The translations under genes were made by a program, and so were the position numbers. From Mucidula mucida (taxonomy: Eukaryota; Basidiomycota; Agaricomycetes; Agaricales; Physalacriaceae), in assembly GCA_015501055.1 (NCBI GenBank), contig JADNYV010000370.1, positions 1-33,836 of the forward strand: 33,836 nucleotides of DNA. The letters run 5' to 3'. Below are positions 21,191 to 32,225 of this stretch, piece after piece. The notes beneath the pieces are model-generated. The model saw nothing but the letters and a program-made list of their open reading frames with translations. It did not search any database and was not told the DNA's origin. Every line of letters starts with the position of its first letter. Within the stretch, counting starts at the first letter, position 1.

Positions 21191-21822
21191 AGCCTCTTCG
21201 TTATCCTCTGGTGCGTGTTGTCCTGATTCTCGTTGCTCTAAGTTAATGAGCTTCAAGTAGATACTACTTCATCGCTTCACTCCGCGTCTAATTTAATAAG
21301 TTTCAACTTTGCGATTATCGCGGTCCGCTTTTCCAATTCGAATTTGAAGCGGAATTAGACTCTACAATCGGACTGCGCAATGAAGAAGGTCACTTCCTAT
21401 AATGTTTCGTGCTTGGCTCTTGGTGCGGACGTCTCGTCAATATATTTCTTGAACGGTGCTTTCACCGACTCGACAAGGAATTTTCAATCGTGTATTCCGT
21501 CTTTCTTTCCTGATCTACACAAACAACCTTCGTCTAATGGTGTTAACTTGGTAGGACCGGAAGAAGCCTGTTCAACGCGTCTATTCTTTTGTTGCATTGC
21601 ATGGACAAGTGGCGAACTGCATCAACGGTTCTGTATTCAATACAATCCATGTCCCCATGACCGCGAGCTCCAGACATCCGTGGCCTCCATGACGCGTCGA
21701 GCTAGTCTTCCGCGTTCCCTCCCGCATACTTGACGTCATGTTTCGCAACCTCTCTTTATAACGTCGGATGCTGGTGCGAAACGCCATATCCAGCCGAACC
21801 AAAAACTTCAAGCACGACCATT
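21191..21822. other. Intergenic spacer and promoter of the GPI-type gene
   Basis: An open plus frame at 21380-21733 lacks any motif and is not called. TATAA at 21757-21761 is 62 nt before the next start codon and fits a core promoter. Confidence 0.4.
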
Positions 21823-22262
21823 ATGCGATTCACCATTGTAACCGTCGTGTTCACCATGGCGCTCGCCGCCAATGCCCAGGACTCATCTCTATCTTCTGAG
21901 ATTTCGTCCATCTTCTCCTCGATTTCTTCTGAAATCCCAACGCGAGTCTCACTTGTTACATTTCGCGTGTCGTTACTGATGTCCACGACAGCACCACGAC
22001 TGCCACAGACTCCACCTTGTCCTCCGTCTTATCCAGCTTGTCTTCGGAATTTAGCTCTGGCGCCAGCTCGGTTTCCTCTGAACTGAGCTCGATATCCAGC
22101 TCACTGTCAAGTCGACTCTCTTCTGTTACTGGCCCAAGCGGCACGTTGACCGGTACAGCGGCTTCCGGTACCGCCACGACCGAGGGCAATGCAGCGCAGT
22201 ATGTGCGGGCGCCGTTGATGGCAATGGGTGCTGCAGGGTTGGTTGCTGCGGTGCTGTTGTGA
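21823..22262 (+). CDS. Secreted Ser-rich protein with GPI-type C-terminus; frame lesion
   Basis: The start at 21823 gives a clear signal peptide (MRFTIVTVVFTMALAANAQ) and a Ser-rich stretch. After a frame change between 21905 and 22016 the downstream frame continues with TTTATDSTLSS, long Ser repeats (SSELSSISSSLSSRLSS) and a hydrophobic tail (APLMAMGAAGLVAAVLL) typical of GPI attachment. No good intron links the two frames. The only phase-compatible donors are poor (for example GTCCAT at 21906). One extra C in the CCC run 21936-21938 would join them directly through a Cys-containing segment. I therefore favour a one-base lesion over an intron. A small extracellular or cell-wall protein is inferred; about 145 residues. 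TATAA at 21757 supports the start. Confidence 0.6.
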
Positions 22263-22782
22263 CAGTAGCTCGAATCAAAGTGACAGGTAAAAGTGGACAC
22301 AAACATACAAAATGTAGGGCTGGACAACAGGCTTTTGTACCGACTTTAGTGGACCTTCGATGGGATTCATGACGGTTATTTATTTAGCTACGAGTGTTGT
22401 ATTTCTGTACCACTTCGGGTTTGCTCTCAAAAAATTGTCCTGTTCCACTTGCTAACAGTTTCCTCACGTTACTTGCACATTACAAGTAAATAGGACGTGA
22501 ACAAGTCGAGACGCCTTCTCGGTAGGCACTATGGCGGGACGCTGCAGCCGGCGGAGTATAAACACGTGACGTACGTTTCTTGCTCTTGCCTCCATCGTCT
22601 TCTTGGAGTCCTTGCCAATAACGACGCGTCCTCTGCTCGTCCCCGACCATCTTCATCTATACAACATTCTAAGGCGTTCCTAATCGTGCTCACAAGGCCG
22701 CGAACCTCAATGTAAGGCGTGACGCACACGTACCATTGCTGTTTGATCGCTAACATCGACCAGACCTTGTCAGCAGCCAGCT
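22263..22782. other. Spacer and promoter region of the F-box gene
   Basis: Contains TATAAA at 22557-22562 directly followed by CACGTG (22563-22568), about 220 nt before the F-box ATG. Otherwise nothing recognisable. Confidence 0.4.
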
Positions 22783-24435
22783 ATGGCTGACGATGATACC
22801 TCACCTTGTACCTTCCAAATCCCGCCTCTCATACTGCATTCGCTGGACCGGTTTCAATATCTGGCGACTGTCAACACGCCTCCGGACAGTTGTGAAAGCG
22901 ACGATCTGCGTTCCATCATCTCTGATTCTGAGAACAGCCTCTCTGAGTACAGAGACATGCTCTTTAGGGCTAAAAACACCGTCGAAGCCCTCGAGAAGCG
23001 TATCATCGAGGTTGGTAGTGTGCTTCAGACTGTCAAAGCAATTGCGCATCCCATTCGGTCTATCCCGAGCGAAATCCTTTCGATGATTTTCGCCCAATGC
23101 GTTGGCGCCCATCTATCTGAGAGCAGATACAAAAAGGATTCTTTGTCGACTGAGTGCGCCCCCTGGTATCTGTCCTACGTATGCCAGCGGTGGCGTAATC
23201 TCGTCCTCTCTTCTCCCTCTCTTTGGTCTTCACTGTCATTCTCTTTTCCACTATATAAAGACAAACCCCACCGTCAAGTATTATACCTCGCAACTCTTCA
23301 CATGGAGCGCTCTTCGAGATTACCTCTTTCCGTGGAGTTGATAGCCGACGAAACACCCCAGTTCTGCAATCATCCTTTGTCATTCGTCATCGAGGCCACT
23401 ACGATGCGATGGGAAACGGTTGTCTTCGATTGTCTATTGCCGATCCTACGTTTTTTTGCCGGTTGTCCTTTCCCTCTTCTTGAGACTGTCAGAACCGGGT
23501 ATCAGTTCTTTGACGATGACGAGGAGAGAGGTACACAGATCACCACGCTTTTATCTCTCCCAAAGCTAAGCAGGCTCATAGCTGCTACAGACGATCTCTT
23601 CTACATGGTGCAGATGCCGTGGACTCGTCTTGTCTTCTATCAAAGTGATTTCCACGCATTTCAGGAGAAGCATTTTAAAGCGCTACGGCAGATGACTTCA
23701 TTACGATCGCTTATAGTGACGGTGGACAACGAAGGGGCGATTTCCGCGCCGGATATCGTGATTCTACCTCGCTTGAAGGATCTCCAAATTTGCATTGAGG
23801 ACTCGGCAGCATTGACTGTCATAGACGGATTCATGGCATCGTTGAGCATGCCTTCCCTTCAACAGCTTCACTTGGACTACGATCGCAGCATTACTCTGCC
23901 CGTATTTCCCAGTGTCCATCCCGATTTTTGCCATGTGAATTCCCTTCATGTTTGCGGCAATCTGATGAAGGGAGACAGCCAGTTTATTGCGTTCCTGTCC
24001 ATCATGGGTGGCGTGGAGAAGCTTCAGATCTCGTGGGGCCTCATGACGGAAAAGCTTTTACGACAGTTCGCCCCTCTAACTCCTGGGATTGACGCTCCAT
24101 TGCTGCCCCGGCTTCGTATCCTGGATGTTCATCGATCTTGGCTCTTCCACCCTCCAGCTCCCCCCTCTATAGCCACTGACAAGGTTTTTAATGATATAGC
24201 ACTTTGGCTTGCTTCGCGAAAGGTTGGCGTTCAGACTTTCAGTAAGTCGAGAGATTGACGTTCTCAATTATAACAGTCAGGTTATAGGTTGGAAGAATTG
24301 CGTGTACCGTTGGAATGGCGAGACGAGAAACTGTTATGGAATCAAGTTTGTGCTGCGGTCTCGGTGGTATATCTTGAAAACGATGGTGAGGTTGAAGAAA
24401 CGAATGAGGCGGTCGACATGGAAGTCGACGCTTAA
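22783..24435 (+). CDS. Agaric-type F-box protein
   Basis: Exons 22783-24241 and 24281-24435 give 537 residues. After a coiled-coil-like segment (SEYRDMLFRAKNTVEALEKRI) comes the F-box: HPIRSIPSEILSMIFAQC, then WYLSYVCQRWRNLVLSSPSLW. This pattern of coiled coil, 'IP.EIL..IF', and 'VC..WR......P.LW' is typical of the very large Agaricomycete F-box family. The rest is a long, weakly repeated Leu-rich region expected to bind substrate. F-box proteins connect targets to SCF ubiquitin ligases through Skp1; the target is unknown here. The terminal intron (GTAAGT...GTCAG) is only 39 nt, but skipping it gives an early stop. Using it extends the protein by 51 residues ending in an acidic tail (ETNEAVDMEVDA). 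Confidence 0.85.
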
Positions 24436-24638
24436 GCGGTGTAGTCGACAGATCGAACCACTTGTAGCTTTTGAACAAGTACGTATAACGTTTCTCTATA
24501 AACATTTAAATGGCACCAACATTGATGAAAGCTATCGGCGCGTGAGACAACTGAGTCGACACAGTAACAAGCCGGGGAGTAATTTCTAGTAGTCCTTTGA
24601 CGTACGTGAAACGTAGCATGGCGTACGCATTTGAGCTT

Positions 24639-25220
24639 TTACCACAGCCAAGCATCGACACCCTCACCGCACAGCTTTTGTAAATACCGCACTATGCCTT
24701 CAGGCGCCTCGGCCCCACAGATGCTCAGGATGCCATAGAGAGAATCCGGGTGGTCAGGAACTTCACCAAGAGTTTCTGAGCAAGCGGGTCGATAAATGCC
24801 TGGACGCACGCACCATTGGGAAATCCAAACAAACTTGACATCTCTGAGCCAAGGCAGGAATGTGCGCTTATTCAAGCGCTTAAAGAACCGCCTGTCCAGG
24901 ATCGTTGGAGCGCTCTCGATGACATGGAGTGTGTGGAGTTGGGAACCGCCAATAGGGCGTTCAGATCATCGGAACTGGCGATAATGTTTCGTACGCGAAT
25001 CGCGCGGGGACTGTCTTTCATGATGACTCGGAAGGCCGTCAGAGTGCATTTGTAATGATTGACAAGGTTGGCTATTTGCAGCACTGGCGGGATCATGAGG
25101 GTCTGGCGAAGACAAGTCTTCGCGAACGACAAACGGGAGATCGTTGGGCTGTAGTAGGGAAATATCCTTGAGATAGTAGCATATAGCCTGAGAATCAAGG
25201 ATGGAATAATACACGTGGAA
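24639..25220 (-). pseudogene. F-box/LRR-like remnant
   Basis: Two adjacent minus-strand segments resemble the Leu-rich C-terminal half of agaric F-box proteins: LQIANLVNHYKCTLTAFRVI through DDLNALLAVPNSTH, then, in another frame, APTILDRRFFKRLNKRTF with FLPWLRDVKFVWISQW to a stop at 24639. They are offset by one missing base around 24917-24922 with no plausible intron. Upstream (to about 25620) are short open pieces without an identifiable F-box. The similarity is one of pattern only, and the left boundary is approximate. Confidence 0.35.
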
Positions 25221-26068
25221 ATGAATCTCGGGCTGCCCCTACTGCGCGAACTGATTTCTTCGTCTTGGTGGCGAGGTCGCTTCGTGGAGGCGATGTTCCT
25301 GGAGTGCAGACAGCGGCGGGATGTTCGAGAGCTAGGAAGATGCGGACGTAGTCGCCATCTATTGAAAAAGTGAATTAGAAAATGCCCAGCGCATTGAGGC
25401 TTACGTTTCTGAAAGAATGTATTACGATGCAACAGCGAATGTAATTTAGTGACTTCGGTTCTTTTAGATAGGCAGACAAATGAGCCACGGTGAGTTTCCC
25501 ATAAAGCACTTCAGTGCAACGTACAAATAGAGATGTGATAAAGGATGCTACTCGAGCCGCGAGCGTGATGCACAGCAATGAGCCGCACCATGGGAACTTG
25601 AACGGCTTTCTCCTGAACCTCATCGCATTGATTCTTCCTTGACTAAGAAGCTCAAATTTCCGTCGATGTCCTCTCGCTCTTGAGTGAGTTTCGACCTCGA
25701 TCTCACGCCGGTAAACGTGGGCAAGTCTTTGTCTTTGTTTGCTGAACGCTACTGCTATGATACTAGGTGCGTTTTTCGCGACTGACCTTTACGACGCTTA
25801 AGACCGCCGTAGATATTTTTGAGCATTGGTATGTCATACGGATGACATCGCGAGCCATTCGGGGAACTACAATGGCTCCCTGTCTATTGTGTCAATATTC
25901 GGGGGCGGTCAAAGTTCTGAGCCACTCGTACAATGCAGCATGCCGACCGTCCAAATTGCCAGACCATTGTGCACTTGAACCGTCTGGCCCAAAGTGGACA
26001 ACAAAGAAATCCACATAGAACCGATATAAATACTGGGAGCGCTGGTCGTGGTCTTCATCTGCTCAGCC
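25221..26068. other. Spacer without a convincing gene
   Basis: Fragmentary open frames on the minus strand up to about 25623 may be the 5' part of the decayed F-box-like gene. Nothing recognisable follows until the ATG at 26069. Confidence 0.35.
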
Positions 26069-26963
26069 ATGCAAACTACCTTCACGAAATCCGCAATTCG
26101 GTCCACCCTGCCGCGTCTTGAAGACCCTCTTCCTCTGGAGGAAGCGGAGTACGAGACATCCTGGTGGTTCACTCCCAGCCTTTACCTTAACGTAGATCGT
26201 GAGCTGAACTACACAGTCCACACCCAAGACCTCAACGCTCTTTCGTGTACTGAGCCGGTATCGGTTTCTGCCAACAAAGTGTAAGCTCTTTGTTTGCGTT
26301 CATCTTAGAGACTGAGGATTAACGGGAGGAAGTTGGGACAATTATGGACGCGTTATGGAGCCTGGCGCCCCCTTGGAGTATGTGCTATCCTACTTTTTCG
26401 CTCAAATGGTGATACTCATATTTTGCGTATCTCTTGCAGACACAAGAGAAAGTCTGAAGATCTGTGTTACCCGAAAGAGGATGTCCAATTTTACATCGAT
26501 AAGAATAGCGACTGCGATGCAGAGTACTCGGAGGAGGAGGAACAAGAAGAAGAAGCGTTCGTGTCCGGTCTCTCTCTCCAAATTCGATGACCGATGTTTT
26601 CCTAGCCCTCCACCGAAAAAGGCCCGAACGAACAAGACCTTTGTCGCAAACGACGAAGCCCTCCATTGCTTACCGTCGCCTCCTCTAGACCATGCGTCCC
26701 TCAGGACGGAATTCCTTGCATCTCTCGTTAAATGGCCCGCCGACCTTCGAAGCACGGCCACCAGCCGGAAACACTTCTTGGCGACAGATCCAAGTGTCGA
26801 TCACAGTGCGGCGCTCGATCCAAAGAAGGTTATGTGTTCTGGATGCAAAGAGTACAGAACGCTGGATATGAGGCACCAGTACTACCTTACCCACTGGTTC
26901 GCACATAGGAGACGTTGCTCGATGCTCTTCAACAAGTGGTTAGTTAGTCGGTATGAGTGTTAA
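26069..26963 (+). CDS. CxxC...W..H...C protein, copy 1
   Basis: Exons 26069-26280, 26333-26377, 26440-26562 and 26606-26963 give 245 residues. Introns 26281-26332 (GTAAGC) and 26378-26439 (GTATGT...TGCAG) are good. The third junction is uncertain: 26563-26605 keeps the frame but has a poor GTCCGG donor. The alternative 26561-26621 (GTGTCC...AAAAAG) also keeps the frame. The protein runs: unknown N-terminal part; basic HKRKSED; an acidic stretch (EEEEQEEE); a basic PPPKKARTNK; a spacer; then a C-terminal putative metal site C-x2-C-x19-H-x3-C with a conserved LD and an invariant Trp three residues before the His. The layout suggests a nuclear protein. Many similar uncharacterised Agaricomycete proteins carry this C-terminal motif; function unknown. 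Confidence 0.6.
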
Positions 26964-28084
26964 CTACGCGTAGCTCTACCATTCACTGTCTATTATTCAT
27001 CGTGTCGTGGCATATATATATTTCACCCTTTTTGAAGTCGCCCAAGGTCAGGAGACCTGCGTTAGGGCTACGCTCTCTTGTGGACGTTCACGGAACCTCT
27101 TCTCGCAGTGCCAGCAGATATCACAAACCGAGCGCGCTTTCGGCACGCGCGCCTAAGCGGACTACATCATGGATTGCAGACCAAACCGAGACTTCCTCGA
27201 TTTCTGGGGGAAATTACAATCACATGGACTGTAACTCTTTTAGTTTCACTGGGCTGCTATGGAACCGTTTCCCAACCTTCGCTGTTGCCCGCGATGTGAA
27301 GCGAACATATTGCGCTTTGGTCTCACCTACAAACACGCGCGCGGAACTGCAAGTCGTGTAGTAATCACATAAAGCGCGGCAGATCCGAGTATCAGCGGTT
27401 TAATTTGGGAATCAACCTCGTCGTCCCCATCGGGATTCAAGTTACGAGGCTACTACCTACCCTGCTGTTCCTAAATACACACGCAGCATTCCACCTTCTT
27501 CGGAGGCACCACCCATATCACTACCCACTGAGGTCGTTGAAATAGCACATACTCTTTAGAATATTGTGATTCAAGACTTGATCGACTGTCTCTGGTGAAC
27601 TTATCGCGAAGCCCGACTTTCGCCGGCGGCTCCTATCCACTGTCCACAATTCCTATGTGGACCAACCGCGGGCGGGAGCAATACGAACAAACAATGTACT
27701 TCCCAAACGGGGTCGCGTCCACAATCTTTAACAATGGCACGAATAAATCCGGTTGGTCCACATGTCGCTCACTATATAACGGACCGCCATTGAAGCTTCT
27801 CTCAAACCTCACCACCATCGCGATGGATATTTGCTTGCCCCAGACTGCTTCCTCTGACGCGCCACGCGCGCACGCATCATCTATGTCTCGGGATACTTCT
27901 CCTCCTACCAGGTACTATCTGAGTCCAACCCTAGCTTCGATCGTATTCTGTTGACATTCACACCTAGAGAGCCTCTGGCGCCCTCCCAATTTCCCTTCAG
28001 TTTCCAATGTCCTGTTCCGCCAACGTCAGTTATTCGTACAACTGACCCACTCGATCTTCTCAACTGACCTAAACAACGGCAGAA
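26964..28084. other. Spacer upstream of copy 2; fragmentary open frames
   Basis: Contains an open stretch (about 27408-27559) ending in SLPTEVVEIAHTL, which resembles the start of an F-box but is closed by a stop with no continuation. A 119-codon frame at 27595-27954 has no motif. Either may contain 5' exons of the next, damaged gene. Confidence 0.35.
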
Positions 28085-28496
28085 CATTGGACGAGAAAGT
28101 CATCGCCATTGTTCAGGCGGCAGCACGGCCTGCCGATTCACAAGCCATTGAGGCGGCCATCGAGAACGAACAACCTGTCGCTGAACCAGAGCTCGAATCC
28201 GTGTATGTCGTTTACACATCCCCACTGCAGTTGCACTCATAGCTACGCTTGTTAGGCATCCACCAAAGCGCCAGTGTCGGCGTCGCCTCCCATCGAACCA
28301 AGAGGCATTCGAAAAATGGTTATTCCAGTACCCGGAGGACAAGACAGCTGATGCCAAACTTCGCGTCCTTCGGAAAGAAAGGCGCTGGATCAAGGCATTC
28401 AAGTTTAGCGAAAACAAAGTCCAGTGCCGAAAATGTGAGAAATATATTCAGCTCACCAAGGCGACGATACACTATGGTCCATCTGTCCATGGATAG
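28085..28496 (+). pseudogene. CxxC...W..H...C protein, copy 2, truncated by frame lesion
   Basis: The exon ending at 28202 (KVIAIVQAAARPADSQAIEA) joins through a good intron (28203-28255, GTATGT...TTAG) to 28256-28496. The second exon has a basic start (PPKRQCRRRLPS), a segment FEKWLFQYPEDK and RRWIKAFKF, then KVQCRKCEKYIQL, matching the C-x2-C half of the motif in its neighbours. The frame stops at TAG 28494-28496. One base earlier in phase, the next codons read WIDHRNYSC, the expected W-x2-H...C half. A single missing base near 28487-28488 therefore explains the break. The 5' end is not found. Confidence 0.45.
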
Positions 28497-28676
28497 ACCA
28501 CCGGAACTACTCGTGCACAGCATCTTTGAGGCGTTCATGAAGGCACGGAAGTCGGGTCAGCCGTGGGATGGCTCAGAGTGGTAGAATGCTGTATGGGGAT
28601 AGATATTCTTCGGACTCGACGACACTACTACATTGTAACTTACTATTCAACTCGATGACCTGTTGTAAACAATCCT

Positions 28677-31019
28677 TCAGCCGGAGACTTTGAGTTTAGC
28701 AAGACTGTAGTTTGGGCTCGATCGAAGAATCGGTACTGGCAGACAACCTAGTTCTTCCATACGTTCCCGTTCGATGATACTCAGGTCCAATTCATGCTTT
28801 TTCAGATCCTCCAACGCCGACCAGAAGCAATCCTTTATAACTCGAGCTCTTCCTTCACGAGGCTGGATCGTGCATTCAAACGGAAGCGGTGTAATCATAA
28901 ATTCCTATACGAACCATTAACAGTCTGAGGAAAACGATGCCGTAGACGCTCAAACGTACGGAGTCAAAGAGCTCCGCGCCAAGTCCAGACGGGATACTCC
29001 GTTTGCTGTTGGCATCGACGGCGTCGCTAAACTCGAAGGCCCAGATGAGACGCATCGTGACCAGCTCCTACGTTCATTCATGGTAAACTACTTTCCCGCC
29101 GGAGAATTATATAGAGCTTACGATGCTGCTGCGAGCAATCCATTGTCCGGGGCAAATTCTCTATAGATGCGTTAGTCCGTCAGAAGTAACAGTCTTCCCT
29201 ATGCTCACCCTACCACCACCGAACATGAAATTATCCCTGGAGTCCTCATCCTTGCCTGGTATCGTGCCAAATTCGGACATAAGAAACCGTTCAGGTCTGA
29301 AGCTTTCCGGATCCGCAAACACGAGAGGATCATGATTGATGGCGTCTGGTAGGCACGTTCTAAAAGAAGAGTCGAAGCGGAACAGGACATACATATATTC
29401 AAGATGACAGTGCTGCCTTTCGGTATAACGTATCCCTCATACTGACAACTGGTTTATCAGGAACTTCTCAGTTTGGCGTATCTTACCTGTAGATTATCGC
29501 TGGCCGCGTGAGGGATACCAAGCGGAAGTATCGGTCTCAATCGCATAATCTCTTTGAGGAACGCCCGGACGAACGGCGTGTCCTTGGTATCCTCCTGCTC
29601 CGGAAGCCGATCACCGACTACTGAAGTCAGCTCGACGAAAGCGCGTTGTTGATACTTCGGAGTGTGAGGCCAGCGCGAGGAGGACAGACAAAAGGAAGGC
29701 GCCAGTGGTGTCGGAACCACCATCCACGAGGACAAGTCCTACAGCCCTGCGCGACGAATCAGCTTCCTACTTGGAAAACAGAGCTCCAATTACTCACGAA
29801 CCGAAGGGCTTGGTAATTTCTGGGTGTGCTTTGATCATCCAGTCAATGAAACAACCTGTCTCCGTCTCGTCATTGAGGCCAGCCCTCTTTTTCCTATCAG
29901 CACGAGTCTCGACTTCTTCATACAAACGTTGTTGAAGCTGAAGACGATCGTCATAGATAGCCCGAGAGGCAGACTGCCATGGAGCGAAGCAGGCTGGAAG
30001 GTACTTGAGGACGGGCATCAAATCGATAGGCGGGTAAACCCCCGGTGAAATAACGTGCATTGCCTTGTCGAGGGCCTAAAATGGCGATGAGCATGAAGGT
30101 TTCGTGTAGCCAGGAGCAAGCAAACTAACCTCGTAGTAATGCGCGAGATCAGGACAATCAAAGACCGGTGCCCGTTTGCCATATGTAAGTGTCTAACGAA
30201 TCTGGCATGAGCTAATAATCAATGGCAAAGGCGGAACCTACTTTGGTGCTTGAGTGTGTGAAGCGCCGAACGGATCCTTTAAAATCCTAGTCGATATTCA
30301 GCCTTGTACGACTAAGTATCTCACAAGACTCACCGAGGGCTCTATCATCAACTCATAAAGAAGTTGCACGCTCTCAGCAGGAACGGTGGACGTCTTGGTG
30401 GCTTTGGATTTCGAAAAATACGTGCCGAGTACCGTCCGGATGTTCCTCAAGTCCGAATTTAATACCTGTGATGTCTTCTGAAGCGCGTTCACGTAAAGAG
30501 AACCCACTGTCAGGCATAAAGGGAACCCAGTGCGGCCCCGCGATTAGTCCACCCAGATAATTTCGAGGGCGAGAGCTCATTGTCCAGCCCGTGCGGTCCA
30601 CTATGTTTCGTACGGCGCCTGCGCTTGAGAGAACTATGATGGTCTGGGATGAGGCTTTAAGCTAAGCAGATGCTCAGCCATCAAGTTCGGTACCCCGAAC
30701 CAGAAACGCCTACGGAAAGGATAGCCCCATATCGACGAGCCAATTCCGCGAATCTATAACCCCAGCGTTGGCTCATCGAACAAGACGAAGTCCTGGGAAC
30801 TTACTTGACATGCATCTGCGCCGTATTCGGGAATACGTGCAGGTTTCCTATGACGGGAAGAGTTGGAGGACCTGTTTGACGATTAATTCTTGAAACCGAG
30901 GAACAGCTTCCCGCTAACATACCTGGTGGTAGATATGCCTCTCTGTTTCCCAATCGTCCTAGGAGACGCGCGATCCATACCAGAAACCCGAGGAGTATCA
31001 AAACCGTCTGCGATATCAT
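28677..31019 (-). pseudogene. Cytochrome P450, 14 exons, two probable frame lesions
   Basis: Exons 31019-30923, 30871-30805, 30753-30714, 30661-30508, 30465-30334, 30286-30242, 30192-30130, 30075-29798, 29746-29487, 29441-29393, 29345-29209, 29160-29122, 29067-28960 and 28904-28677. Landmarks: N-terminal anchor (TVLILLGFLVWIARLL); proline hinge LPPGPPTLPVIGNL; I-helix VDGGSDTTG; K-helix E-x2-R (KEIMRLRP); PERF region (SFRPERF); and heme loop FGGGRRICPG with its Cys ligand. Exon lengths sum to 1697 nt, two over a multiple of three. This matches one surplus base between the I and K helices (about 29660-29667) and another at the exon 4/5 junction (near 30465). The pattern is of microsomal monooxygenases common in agaric secondary metabolism; the substrate is unknown. 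The C-terminus is extended by about 60 residues past PFECTIQPREGRA. Most of the sequence is very well preserved. Confidence 0.8.
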
Positions 31020-32225
31020 GGCCGTAAGTGGAGGGATCCGAAGAGACGAGTCGTCAAGGTCGTTCGTCGAAAGGAAGTAACTCGGTGCAAACGGCGATTG
31101 CTAAGTAGTTATCATTGTTGGCTCACAGGATCTACGTCAGGTGGATACAGATAGAAAACTCCGGAGAAGGCAGCGCTTGCGTATGGACAGGGTTGACAAC
31201 TGGTATGACCACATGCAGAAGACAGCGGTGCGATAACGATTTAGCTTCATATTCAGCTTTAATATCTTGTACGCAACGAAGATAAGGAGCATCCAGCTCC
31301 TTCCAGCTCTTGCCCGTAGCGCTGTATCACAACAGTGCTATTTCAAGCACAGCAGGGTGACGACGAGTCCCTTTGGCGATAGGCATCCAGCTATGGGCTC
31401 GCCATCAGACAGCGCATCACAGAAGAAACTAGACAACGCACCTCTTCAGAAGCCTCGCGAAGACAAGACGTCAACGAGCGGACACCTGATATCAATCTAG
31501 GAGTTGTAAATTTCGGTATGCTTGACGTCGCCCTTGAGCGCCTCATAGGCGGGCTGGACTTTATCGAGCTCGTAATTCTTCCGATGAAGCGCCTCTTTAG
31601 AATTAATAGTGTTACGTGTAGGCGTTGTTCAAAAGGAGGTTATCACTGTCATCCGAAGTGCGTTGGGGCTCGCATTGCCCACGTCATAGAATCCGAGCTC
31701 CGAGATACAGGTCTAACGCCTGTCTCTATTGGGGATGAGAACGTATACATGAGATGGTTGATAATGAAGCCGCAGATCGATCTCGGATTTGTAGTGATGG
31801 CTGAGACCATGATACTTGGAGAACAACGCGTTCAATCGCGTCAGACAGAAATATCTGCGAGTAGTCCGTCTGGAACACCAAAACACTTACAGCCGCTCCT
31901 TTCTACAAGGGTACGCAATAGCGTTCTCACCCATTTCTATCCAGAAATCGCTCCAGCCATTTACGACTTTTCGCAGACGGTCATAGCCGGCTGAAATCTG
32001 GGGCAAAACGAGTCCGCTATGACTACTTGAGGTGTCAACGGTGCAAGTCGGTACGAGGGGGCAGCCAGACAGAGAAGGCAGATGATTGTCGCGAAGCAAG
32101 TAGGTGTAACCCTAACCCAAGGGATCTGCGCCTGATCACACGCTTTTCGAAAAGCGATACACATTATCAATCATAATTAAATGCACACATATACAGAGCA
32201 ACGATAGGATAGCGAAAGCCCTCTC
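31020..32225. other. Spacer with one unexplained open frame
   Basis: A 158-codon plus-strand frame (31518-31994, real ATG) contains CRRCSKGGYHCHPKC but does not fit a Zn2Cys6 or other pattern I know, and has no supporting splice sites. Not called. Nothing else recognised. Confidence 0.35.

Noticed and set aside
29161..29208. Apparent loss of the heme Cys in the P450 (frame reading into GRVSIGK)
   Set aside because: It is intron sequence: the donor GTGAGC after AGG and acceptor ATAG restore FGGGRRICPG.
31518..31994. 158-codon frame with CRRCSKGGYHCHPKC as a Zn2Cys6 regulator
   Set aside because: Cys spacing does not fit Zn2Cys6 and there is no supporting gene structure.
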